In this document: positions 1-5,343 of the stretch, one piece after another
How the letters are laid out: each line of letters starts with the position of its first letter
How positions within the stretch are numbered: the stretch's first letter is position 1
Source of the DNA: Phycisphaerae bacterium
Lineage (GTDB): Bacteria > Planctomycetota > Phycisphaerae > SM23-33
NCBI GenBank assembly: GCA_030610965.1
Contig: JAUWQU010000338.1
Location: 1-5,343, forward strand
Length of the DNA: 5,343 bases
Direction: 5' to 3'
Translations under genes and position numbers: made by a program
The notes under the pieces: generated by a model
What the model saw: the letters and a program-made list of their open reading frames with translations, nothing else
Told to the model about the DNA's origin: nothing
Databases searched by the model: none

Positions 1-2365
1 GGTTCGGCTGCACGTACGTCAGGCTGCGCATGGTTTGCACGGCCAGCCCCTCGCGGTCGAGCGCCTGAAAGAGCACGGGCATGCCCGAGGGCACGCGGAA
101 GAAGGCCGAACCATCCGACTCGACCGGGACGGTGCCCAGGATGAACTTGCCCGGATCCTCGCGCGAGACTCCCAGCACGGGGCGGTTCATGCTCGGCTGC
201 ACCTTCGGCGGCACGGCGATAACTCGCAGCCGTGCGATGCTGCCGCGTTTGACGCCGGCCAGGCCGTTATAGACGTCCTGCAGGAGAAACGCACCTTCCT
301 GGGGCCCGTCCCATTCGACCAGGTCCGGGCTCACCGGTGGCCGGGGCCGCCGCCGGACGGGGATCGGGTACATGCTGGATATCTCCGGGTCGCGATACAG
401 CAGGTTGAGGTTCCCCATCGCGTCGTACAGGTAGATGCCCAGTCCGTTGCGGGGGTTCTGTGGATGGTCCGGAGCCATCAGCCTGTGCTTGGGCAGGGGC
501 CGATCGGACCAGGCTACCAGAAAGTGCCTTTCCGACAGCGGCCAGGGATTGGCGTAGTAGGTGTCCGGCCAGCCTTCGGTTTCGGGCATCGGCACCTCGG
601 GCGTCAGCCGAGTAAGGGGGGGCTCGAACTCGTCGCCCCGATCGCGGTCCAGCAGCAGCAGCGACCCGCCGGTGATCGAGTGGTGGGCGCTGGCGGTGAG
701 GATCAGTTTCCGCGAATTGGGGATGGCCCTTGGCTCGAATGTACACTGGGGCTTCTTGGTGTAGTTGCCGTAGATCAATCGCGCGTTGGTCCCGTCGGGA
801 TTGGTGGACCAGAGGCTGAAGAACGGCCCGTTGAACCGGTCGATGTAGTCCCAGCGGGCATAGGCGATTCGCCCGTCGCTGATGACCGCCGGCGTCCACT
901 CGAAGCTCTCGAAGGCCGAGATCGCCCGCATGGCCCCGCCATCGGCGTCTATCCGGTGGAGAGTAAAGATGGCTACCGGGCGATGGTTGCCCCCGCCGCA
1001 ACGGACGTAGCTGTCCGGCTGGGTCGAGACGGTGGTGGCCGCCGCGCTGCGCTTGCCTGCCTGCAGGGCCGTGCCCTTCCGCGTCGAGAGGAACACGGTG
1101 CCCCCGCCGGGCAGGTACCGGCCGTCGAAGTCGTCGTATCGCCCCGAGGTCAGCCGCCGGACCCCCGTACCGTCCAGGTTCATCTCGTAGAGGTGATAGA
1201 ACGCATCTTCGGGAAGCTCATCCTTCTTTGTCTTGTCGCGCACGCCGGCGACGTGCGGGTAGTGCTTGCAGTAAGCGAACAGCACCTTCTTGCCGTCATA
1301 CGACAAGTCCGGCCGGAGGAAGTTTCCCGTCGGCCAGTTAGTGGTGAGGCATCGGACGGCGGGCTCGTCGCCCTTGAAGCCGGACAACACGTACAGCCCG
1401 CCCCCGCCGCGCGACCACCAGCCGTAGTATTGATCCGAGGCGTGCGGGAACATCCCAGGCGCCCGCTTGGTGAAGAGGATTTCCTCGAAGTCCAGCAGCG
1501 GATTTGCCAGCGCCATCTTCCGCACGGCCGACCGGGTCCGCAGGTACAGTGCTCGCCGGGGCTCGGCCGGGGCGTCGGAGGCAAAGCCCTCCAGGCGCTT
1601 CGCGATCCGGGCTAGTGCATCGACGTGTGGGTCCACGTTCGCGCCGCGGCCCTCCAGGTCCGCCGCCAGCGCCAGGCCGCGAAGGACGACCCGCACGGTG
1701 CCATACTCCGACGGCGGCCGCGTCGCCGTCGCCGCCGCGGCCGGCTTGGCCACCGACGCCGACCCCGGACTGACGCTGCTCTGCATAGCAGGCCGGCCCA
1801 GCGCGATGTTCTCGGGCCGGCCCGTCGCGAATACCTGCACCTCGTCGAGGTGGAAATATGACTTGCCGGGCAATTGCAGCCGCAGGAACCGGCCCTTCAA
1901 GCCGTTGAGCTTGACGACCAGGGGTTTCTTGTCGGCATAGCCCAAGAACGTCCCGCCGTCGTGCTGGTAGGCCCGCTTGAAGGCCTTGCCGTCCTCACTC
2001 AGCAGCACGAGTATTCGGTCGTTCCGCGAGGCCATGGCTTTGTCGCAGCGGTTGTAGAGCGCCACGCGATCCAGCGGGGCCGACCCGCCCAGGTCCACCT
2101 GCCACCACGGCTGATCCTCATTGGCCGTGTGGAACCCCCACCGCCCGTCGATGCGCCCGTCCACCGCCCCGGCTGCATCCTGCTGGGCGGTGACCTTCCC
2201 CTGCCCGCCCGGCCGGGCCGCGCCAGCCCGCGACACGCTAAGCTCTGCCTGTCGCAGCCAGTCGGCTTCGATCTGCCCTGCCGTGACGGCCGGGCCGGCA
2301 GCCGAAGCCGAGGCCCCCGAAAACACGATTATCCAAAGCCAGGCGGCGTTCTGAACAGCGGTCAT
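1..2365 (-). CDS. HzsA-like secreted beta-propeller (PD40) protein with N-terminal discoidin-like domain, 3' end cut by window
   Basis: An open frame of 788 codons runs without a stop from ATG at 2365 to the left edge. Residues 1-22 look like a signal peptide: a hydrophobic AAWLWIIVF core and an ASASA-type cleavage site. Residues about 60-180 resemble a discoidin/F5-8C carbohydrate-binding fold (WWQVDLGG near 85, HLDEVQVF near 173). An Ala/Pro-rich linker and a helical stretch follow. From about 305 come beta-propeller repeats (DLSYDGKKVLFAY near 349, YEMNLDGTGVRRLTSG near 390). The segments TLHRIDADGG, FEWTPAVISDGRIAYARW and GWPDTYYANPWPLSE (about 465-612) resemble the hydrazine synthase alpha-subunit-like family of planctomycetes. 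Family members, as I recall, continue after the terminal LTYVQPN with a CxxCH heme site, here outside the window; no CxxCH lies in the visible part. Similarity to HzsA does not imply anammox activity, because many non-anammox planctomycetes carry such paralogues. The true substrate is unknown. The protein is expected to be exported. Confidence 0.8.
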   Translation of the reverse strand, partial: MTAVQNAAWLWIIVFSGASASAAGPAVTAGQIEADWLRQAELSVSRAGAARPGGQGKVTAQQDAAGAVDGRIDGRWGFHTANEDQPWWQVDLGGSAPLDRVALYNRCDKAMASRNDRILVLLSEDGKAFKRAYQHDGGTFLGYADKKPLVVKLNGLKGRFLRLQLPGKSYFHLDEVQVFATGRPENIALGRPAMQSSVSPGSASVAKPAAAATATRPPSEYGTVRVVLRGLALAADLEGRGANVDPHVDALARIAKRLEGFASDAPAEPRRALYLRTRSAVRKMALANPLLDFEEILFTKRAPGMFPHASDQYYGWWSRGGGGLYVLSGFKGDEPAVRCLTTNWPTGNFLRPDLSYDGKKVLFAYCKHYPHVAGVRDKTKKDELPEDAFYHLYEMNLDGTGVRRLTSGRYDDFDGRYLPGGGTVFLSTRKGTALQAGKRSAAATTVSTQPDSYVRCGGGNHRPVAIFTLHRIDADGGAMRAISAFESFEWTPAVISDGRIAYARWDYIDRFNGPFFSLWSTNPDGTNARLIYGNYTKKPQCTFEPRAIPNSRKLILTASAHHSITGGSLLLLDRDRGDEFEPPLTRLTPEVPMPETEGWPDTYYANPWPLSERHFLVAWSDRPLPKHRLMAPDHPQNPRNGLGIYLYDAMGNLNLLYRDPEISSMYPIPVRRRPRPPVSPDLVEWDGPQEGAFLLQDVYNGLAGVKRGSIARLRVIAVPPKVQPSMNRPVLGVSREDPGKFILGTVPVESDGSAFFRVPSGMPVLFQALDREGLAVQTMRSLTYVQPN

Positions 2366-2368
2366 CGG

Positions 2369-2375
2369 CCTCTCC
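2369..2375 (-). promoter_or_regulatory. Ribosome binding site of the HzsA-like gene
   Basis: On the minus strand the sequence reads GGAGAGG, with GGAG six bases before ATG at 2365. This is a good Shine-Dalgarno match and fixes the start, which is also the codon that gives a proper signal peptide. No other in-frame start with a comparable site is evident upstream. Confidence 0.65.
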
Positions 2376-2379
2376 GTTG

Positions 2380-2397
2380 CGTCGGTATTACCCGACG
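2380..2397 (-). promoter_or_regulatory. Small inverted repeat in the leader of the HzsA-like gene
   Basis: A perfect 6-bp inverted repeat (CGTCGG and CCGACG around a six-base loop) lies four bases upstream of the Shine-Dalgarno sequence. In the mRNA it could form a short hairpin next to the ribosome site, or the DNA could be a small operator. It is short enough to be chance in GC-rich DNA, so any regulatory role is inference. Confidence 0.25.
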
Positions 2398-2569
2398 GGT
2401 ACCCATGATGCTAGAGGACATGTCCGATTTGCAGCCAAATCGCCCCGAATGCGGAAAGCCCCGCCCAAACCGGCCAACAACGGCCGCGACATAACTTCAA
2501 CCGCCCTGCCGCCAGCAGGCCCAACGAAACCGGCATTCTCCGGTCAATACGTAGACGTGGCCCTGAAGG
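2398..2569. other. Intergenic region without recognisable gene
   Basis: This is the upstream region of the HzsA-like gene. Short open frames cross it, but none has a ribosome site, recognisable motif or convincing composition. A 5-bp inverted repeat (ACCGG/CCGGT, 2529-2544) is present but has no T-run to make it a terminator. I found no convincing promoter. The plus-strand remnant that starts near 2570 may extend into this region in a further shifted frame (a YVDVALKV-like stretch near 2549-2572), but I cannot establish that. Confidence 0.4.
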
Positions 2570-2771
2570 TCTCTTGCCAAAGACTCGGGCCTCGACGACG
2601 TGGTTCTCGGCAAGCTGAACCCGCCATTCCTGGACCCGCTGAGGGAGTCAGCCCTGGTTCCTCGACGCCCTGACCGCCGCCAAGGCCCAGGCCGGCATCA
2701 AGAACACCGCCACGGCCTTCGGTTTGCTGCTGGATGCGGCGGAGAAGCACCTGCGGAACACCCCTACATGA
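2570..2771 (+). pseudogene. Frame-broken coding remnant, unknown family
   Basis: Two adjacent plus-strand frames read like one natural protein. Frame one, 2570 to about 2645, gives SLAKDSGLDDVVLGKLNPPF and then LDPLRES. Frame two, about 2652 to the TGA at 2769-2771, gives PWFLDALTAAKAQAGIKNTA and then TAFGLLLDAAEKHLRNTPT. Frame two has an in-frame stop at 2640-2642 just before it, and moving from one frame to the other needs a single-base slip near 2645-2652. The C-terminal part is amphipathic and helical, as in small helical DNA-binding or phage accessory proteins, but I do not recognise the family. Codon use is GC-rich like the host genes and unlike the SIR2-like gene next door. The TGA overlaps an ATG (ATGA), the usual join between coupled genes. 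The short frame that follows (MSESPLFLALS, 2768-2803) ends inside the SIR2-like gene, as if a downstream gene had been lost. Confidence 0.45.
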
Positions 2772-2782
2772 GTGAATCCCCA

Positions 2783-3826
2783 CTATTTCTGGCGCTCAGC
2801 TAACCAAAGAGGCTCAAACCACTTCCAAAGTTCATCGAAAGTCCCGCATATTGGCACAGGATTGTCCTCTATGAACTCCGCTTCAATGTTCTGATGAAAC
2901 ATTGCTTCACAGGATCGCCTCGGATGCTTCGCTACGAGAGATCCGAAAAAATCCGTGGAAGTCTCGCCGACTCGTGCTGGGGTTAAAACTCGGTAATGAT
3001 GGCTGTGTATGAACCGGTCCCACCTTTTGACAAGCTGTTCTTCACACACAATATCTATTATTTCTATTTCCTCCATAACACGTTGATGGGGACTGCCCCA
3101 CGCTTGGCTCATCAGATCCACAGCCGCGGCATCCGTAACCGGAGCCCCGTATCCAAAGACTGTCAAGAGTGAAGCATCCTCCAGCACGCTTTTCATAGTC
3201 TTCCATTGAGCTGCTATGCACGGATCATCTGTGTAGTTCTTGTTTCCCATAGGGAAGAGCAGCCGCCTAGGCAAGTATGGCTTACCACACTTACCACAAG
3301 TGCGGCCCATCTGCCCCATCGAAATGGGCTTGTGCTCCCTACAGAACCCCACTATAGCGCATCCGTGGAGGAAGATAACCGTCGGTGGTTTCGCGTGCCA
3401 ATAGTTGCGGGCACAGGCCAGCCAAAGGAATGGATCCCAGTTGAAAGTGGCTATAACGTCCTTCTCTCGCAGACAAAGAACCAGATAGTCGTAGATTGTC
3501 GGGCAATCTGGCAGCGCGAGCTGTCGGAAGTATTCAGCAACACGGCCATCAATGGCGCTCGTCAATCCAACGTGTGCTGGAACACCGCAGATAGATGAAT
3601 AGATGTCTTCGAAATTACGACCTTCGAAAGCTACGCCGGCATCTGAAAGCAGGTCGGCAAGCCCGATGGTTTCCACGAGATTATGCATGACGGGCAGTTT
3701 CTTCTTGTTTCGATCCCCTTGCGGGAATGCGGCCACGCTTGCCCCGGCGCCCAATATCATCAAGTGGGGCCTCTGAATTGAGGCATCTTGGATTTCCTCT
3801 TCCCGTGTACGAAGCATGTTATTCAT
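2783..3826 (-). CDS. SIR2-like domain protein, candidate NAD-handling defence effector
   Basis: This is an intact 347-aa frame. Numbering from ATG 3826, motifs appear in sirtuin order: LMILGAGAS (22-30, nucleotide-binding glycine loop), TFNWD (127-131, equivalent to the TxNxD of SIR2), LHG (153-155, position of the catalytic His), a Cys/His cluster C162-x2-H165 and C177-x2-C180 that could bind zinc, then FGYGAP (224-229, equivalent to the post-zinc Gly loop). Such SIR2-like proteins bind NAD; many bacterial ones hydrolyse it during phage infection (Thoeris ThsA, DSR, SIR2-HerA). Whether this one is a hydrolase is inference. No signal peptide or membrane segment is visible, so it is probably cytosolic. 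A TTG at 3910 would add 28 residues, but it overlaps a candidate promoter and encodes nothing conserved-looking, so I prefer 3826 (ATG 3817 is also possible). GC is far lower than in its neighbours, pointing to recent transfer. No HerA, Argonaute or other partner lies in the window. Confidence 0.75.
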   Translation of the reverse strand: MNNMLRTREEEIQDASIQRPHLMILGAGASVAAFPQGDRNKKKLPVMHNLVETIGLADLLSDAGVAFEGRNFEDIYSSICGVPAHVGLTSAIDGRVAEYFRQLALPDCPTIYDYLVLCLREKDVIATFNWDPFLWLACARNYWHAKPPTVIFLHGCAIVGFCREHKPISMGQMGRTCGKCGKPYLPRRLLFPMGNKNYTDDPCIAAQWKTMKSVLEDASLLTVFGYGAPVTDAAAVDLMSQAWGSPHQRVMEEIEIIDIVCEEQLVKRWDRFIHSHHYRVLTPARVGETSTDFFGSLVAKHPRRSCEAMFHQNIEAEFIEDNPVPICGTFDELWKWFEPLWLAERQK

Positions 3827-3881
3827 TCTTCTAGCCCCGTTGGTGCGACATCCGTACAAACGTTCTTGACAACCCGCGACA

Positions 3882-3910
3882 ATAGTACCAGCGATGCCTG
3901 CGACTTCCAA
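3882..3910 (-). promoter_or_regulatory. Candidate sigma-70-type promoter for the SIR2-like gene
   Basis: On the minus strand TTGGAA (3905-3910) and TACTAT (3882-3887) are separated by 17 bases, each matching the sigma-70 consensus at four of six positions. Transcription would begin near 3875 and give a leader of about 50 bases before ATG 3826. It lies over the first codons of the terminase-like remnant on the other strand. The match is modest and found by eye. Confidence 0.3.
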
Positions 3911-4170
3911 GCGACAACACGCCGCCCACGCCTACGACAAGGTCAAGGCCCGCGCCAAGGCCCGGTCGGCCGCGGTCACGCTGGCCGGGCAGGACATCGG
4001 CGGTCTGCCGCTAATCGCGGACCGGGACTTCAAGCCTGCCCGCCGTAGCTTCAGCGAAGGTGGGTTCTTCTGCGAGACGTACTTTCCGCACCTGTTCACG
4101 CTGGACTGGTCGGCCGACCACCTCCGCGTCATCAGTGAGGTTGGACGCGTCGTTCGGCCGGTGGCGTGGT
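3894..4170 (+). pseudogene. Phage terminase large-subunit-like N-terminal remnant
   Basis: From ATG 3894 the frame begins MPATSKRQHAAHAYDKVKAR, then a basic stretch, then FCETYFPHLFTLDWSADHLR (about residues 59-78) and VISEVGRVV. The block from FCETYFP to DHLRVI matches my recollection of the region just before the ATPase domain of terminase-like proteins common in planctomycete genomes. In those it is followed by a GGLF segment and a Walker A motif of the RGSGKT type. Here the similarity stops near residue 92 and no Walker A appears in any plus-strand frame before 4364. The open frame formally runs on to the TGA at 4362-4364, but the tail is Arg/Ser-rich and unconvincing. Residues about 48-58 (PARRSFSEGGF) are an insertion encoded by a palindromic repeat. 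No Shine-Dalgarno sequence precedes the ATG. I conclude it is a dead fragment of a DNA-packaging ATPase from a prophage or phage-like element. Confidence 0.5.
4039..4064. repeat. REP-like imperfect palindrome inserted in the terminase-like remnant
   Basis: This 26-bp imperfect palindrome has CCCGCC at its left end and GGTGGG at its right. Of the 12 pairs outside the central two bases, nine are Watson-Crick, one is G-T and two are mismatched. Its core (TAGCTTCAGCGAAGG) reads RSFSEGG in this frame. I recall similar short palindromes, giving ARRSFSEGG or SFAEATAGR in translation, scattered through environmental bacterial genomes. It is the only copy in the window. It splits an otherwise conserved-looking protein block without changing frame, which suggests insertion into the gene. 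Confidence 0.5.
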
Positions 4171-4381
4171 TTCACTCGTCCCGCCGTTCGCGGTGCCATG
4201 TTTCCGCGGCTGTCTGCGGAGGCATGCTCCCGAGAGGCCGGAAACACAGCGACATTAGGCGTCGCGCCATGCGGCATGCCACCAGCCGGAGTTCAGCAGG
4301 ATTCATAGGCAACAACTTCTGCCGCGCGCTACGTGCCCGAGCCCTCCTGACGCCGACCGAATGAGGCAACGAGCCGACCCG
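4171..4381. other. Non-coding or degenerate region downstream of the terminase-like remnant
   Basis: Several short frames cross this stretch on both strands, all Arg/Ser/Pro-rich with no motif. It holds one strong inverted repeat (4197-4226) and lies downstream of the stop of the right-hand minus-strand gene. No T-rich run follows the hairpin on the minus strand, so I do not call an intrinsic terminator for that gene. Confidence 0.4.
4197..4226. repeat. 11-bp inverted repeat, possible hairpin
   Basis: The arms CATGTTTCCGC (4197-4207) and GCGGAGGCATG (4216-4226) pair along all 11 positions, nine Watson-Crick and two G-T (plus-strand RNA), around the 8-base loop GGCTGTCT. On the minus strand the two G-T pairs become A-C mismatches, so the structure is better as plus-strand RNA. 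It could be part of a dispersed repeat, or a hairpin in RNA running off the terminase-like remnant. Confidence 0.45.
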
Positions 4382-5343
4382 TCAGTCTGGCTGGCCGCTG
4401 GCGAGCTTCGCTTTCCAGACGATCACGTCGGAGCCGTTCTCTTCGGCGTAGATCAGGGCGTCGCCGACGACCTGCTGGGCGAACGCGCCGGTCCGCAGCC
4501 CAATGGGCTCGGCTTGTTTGTCGAGGTCGCACAGGACGATCGCGTCGGTCCGGGGACGGGGGTCGGTCCCCGGCGGCGGGGCGTAGCTGCTGCCCATCAT
4601 CACCGTCTGTGTGCACGCCGGCCCGCGGTTGCAGACGAGCCAGCCGCCGAGCACGCCCACGGCCTTGGCGTCGCGAACGATCAACTTGGAATCCCCCGTC
4701 GCCAGAGTCAGCGCCTTGATCTCCCGGCGCTGGATCCGGCCGATAGTCACCACGTCGCCGTAGCAGAGGACGTCGCCCCCGGCCGCCCAGACGAGCGGAA
4801 CGGCGATGCTCATCGACAGGGGAATCCGCCGCACGACCTTGCGCGTCTTTGTGTCCGCGATGACGACCGACGGGTCGGCGGTCGGCGGCGGGTCGGCCTT
4901 GTCCTTGACGCCGGCCCGGGCGGCCGCCCGGGCGGCCGCTTCCCTCGCCGCCGCGCCACCCGCGCCGCGTTGTCGGCGCTTGCGCCCGGGGACCTCCACC
5001 CACGCGAGATGCCTGCCGTCGGGCGAAGGCGAAAGGTGGTGGATGGCGAAGCCGCGGCCCTCATACAACACGCCGGCCGGACCGGTCACGCGGGAGGAGG
5101 CATAGTTTCGCAAGTCGCTTTCGGCGCGCCACAGGGCGGTGCCTTTGCAGGCGTAGGTCACGGCGGTATGGCTGCGCTTTGCACTGCGGCTGAGCCCGCC
5201 GCCGGACTGCTGGGCCGGCGTAAGAGCCCAGTTGAAGTAGGCCGCCCCGAGCCGGTGGCGGATATCTTCCTCGGCCATGCCGTCCTTCGACCCGGCCAGC
5301 AGATACGCCACTTGCAGCCCGTCCGCCCGCCAGCACCGCCCGG
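4382..5343 (-). CDS. C-terminal part of a PD40-like beta-propeller protein, 5' end cut by window
   Basis: The frame is open from the right edge to TGA at 4382-4384 (319 codons visible). A GTG at 5311 lies inside this frame, but codons before it are also open and protein-like (ADGLQVAYLLAG), so the true start is beyond the window. Blades are suggested by LSPSPDGRHLAWVE and by PLVWAAGGDVLCYGDVV, with an IADTKTRKVVRRIPL strand pattern between them. An Ala/Arg-rich low-complexity linker (4890-4990) interrupts the propeller region. The last section (ALIYAEENGSDVIVWKAKL) looks like a final blade. No catalytic motif is visible, so the function is unknown; proteins of this style often serve as scaffolds or sensors. 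Export cannot be judged without the N-terminus. GC is high, like the left-hand gene, and it is on the same strand. Confidence 0.65.
   Translation of the reverse strand, partial: GRCWRADGLQVAYLLAGSKDGMAEEDIRHRLGAAYFNWALTPAQQSGGGLSRSAKRSHTAVTYACKGTALWRAESDLRNYASSRVTGPAGVLYEGRGFAIHHLSPSPDGRHLAWVEVPGRKRRQRGAGGAAAREAAARAAARAGVKDKADPPPTADPSVVIADTKTRKVVRRIPLSMSIAVPLVWAAGGDVLCYGDVVTIGRIQRREIKALTLATGDSKLIVRDAKAVGVLGGWLVCNRGPACTQTVMMGSSYAPPPGTDPRPRTDAIVLCDLDKQAEPIGLRTGAFAQQVVGDALIYAEENGSDVIVWKAKLASGQPD
4914..4937. repeat. Two perfect 12-bp tandem copies within the Ala-rich linker
   Basis: The unit GCCCGGGCGGCC occurs twice head to tail (4914-4925 and 4926-4937). On the minus strand this encodes part of an AAARAAARA run. 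It is probably a slippage-derived expansion of a flexible linker, kept in frame because the unit is a multiple of three. Confidence 0.7.

Noticed and set aside
267..1001. Minus-strand frame of 244 codons in another phase of the HzsA-like gene, with a C-tract at 616-622 suggesting a frameshift
   Set aside because: Counting the run gives seven bases, and with seven the main frame continues as FEPPLTRLTPEVPMPETEGW. Both ends of the gene agree in phase, so there is no frameshift.
35..1615. Long plus-strand open frame of 526 codons
   Set aside because: It is antisense to the HzsA-like gene, with Arg/Gly/Pro-rich composition and no motifs. The minus strand has a signal peptide, domains and a ribosome site, so the plus frame is a GC-driven shadow.
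2529..2544. Short ACCGG/CCGGT inverted repeat as a terminator
   Set aside because: The stem is only 5 bp and has no T-run on either side.
3206..3598. Plus-strand frame of 130 codons inside the SIR2-like gene
   Set aside because: It is antisense to well-defined SIR2 motifs, with no ribosome site and no recognisable domain.
3827..3910. N-terminal extension of the SIR2-like protein from TTG 3910
   Set aside because: It has a weak start codon, overlaps the candidate promoter, and the added residues show no conserved feature. ATG 3826 is close to the first core motif, as is usual for this fold.
4329..5003. Minus-strand frame of 224 codons overlapping the right-hand propeller gene
   Set aside because: Its translation is dominated by Arg, Gly and Pro, while the overlapping 319-codon frame has propeller-like motifs.
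1..5343. CRISPR array, tRNA, rRNA or transposase gene
   Set aside because: No regularly spaced repeats, no cloverleaf-like or rRNA-like conserved segments and no transposase motifs were found by reading both strands.

Overview
The window is mostly GC-rich DNA (41 of 60 bases at 1381-1440). It carries large exported-type beta-propeller (PD40/TolB-like) proteins, including one resembling the hydrazine synthase alpha-subunit family. That mix suggests a member of the Planctomycetota or a close relative, probably an environmental or metagenomic contig. This assignment is inferred from protein style; no rRNA or other marker is present.

Layout: (1) Positions 1-2365, minus strand, hold the first 788 codons of a secreted protein: signal peptide, discoidin-like domain, then a beta-propeller of the HzsA-like type. 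It runs off the left edge just before the place where I expect a C-terminal c-type heme region. It has a clear ribosome binding site and a small hairpin just upstream. (2) Positions 2366-2782 hold no intact gene, but 2570-2771 is a frame-broken plus-strand coding remnant. (3) Positions 2783-3826, minus strand, hold an intact 347-aa SIR2-like gene with clearly lower GC (29 of 60 bases at 2941-3000). It keeps the sirtuin motif order GAGxS, TxNxD, HG, Cys/His pairs, then a GYG loop. (4) Positions 3894 to about 4170, plus strand, hold the N-terminal remnant of a phage-terminase-like protein. It is interrupted in frame by a 26-bp imperfect palindrome and lost before any Walker A motif. (5) Positions 4171-4381 are non-coding with one strong hairpin. 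(6) Positions 4382-5343, minus strand, hold the C-terminal 319 codons of another PD40-like beta-propeller protein whose start lies beyond the right edge.

The main point of interest is the middle. A low-GC SIR2-like gene, a candidate NAD-handling or anti-phage effector, sits alone between two decayed plus-strand fragments, at least one of which looks phage-derived, inside an otherwise GC-rich host region. The three sizeable genes share the minus strand, but the gaps between them are large and filled with debris, so I do not propose a single operon. I see no partner gene for the SIR2-like protein in the window, no CRISPR array, no tRNA or rRNA, and no recognisable transposase.
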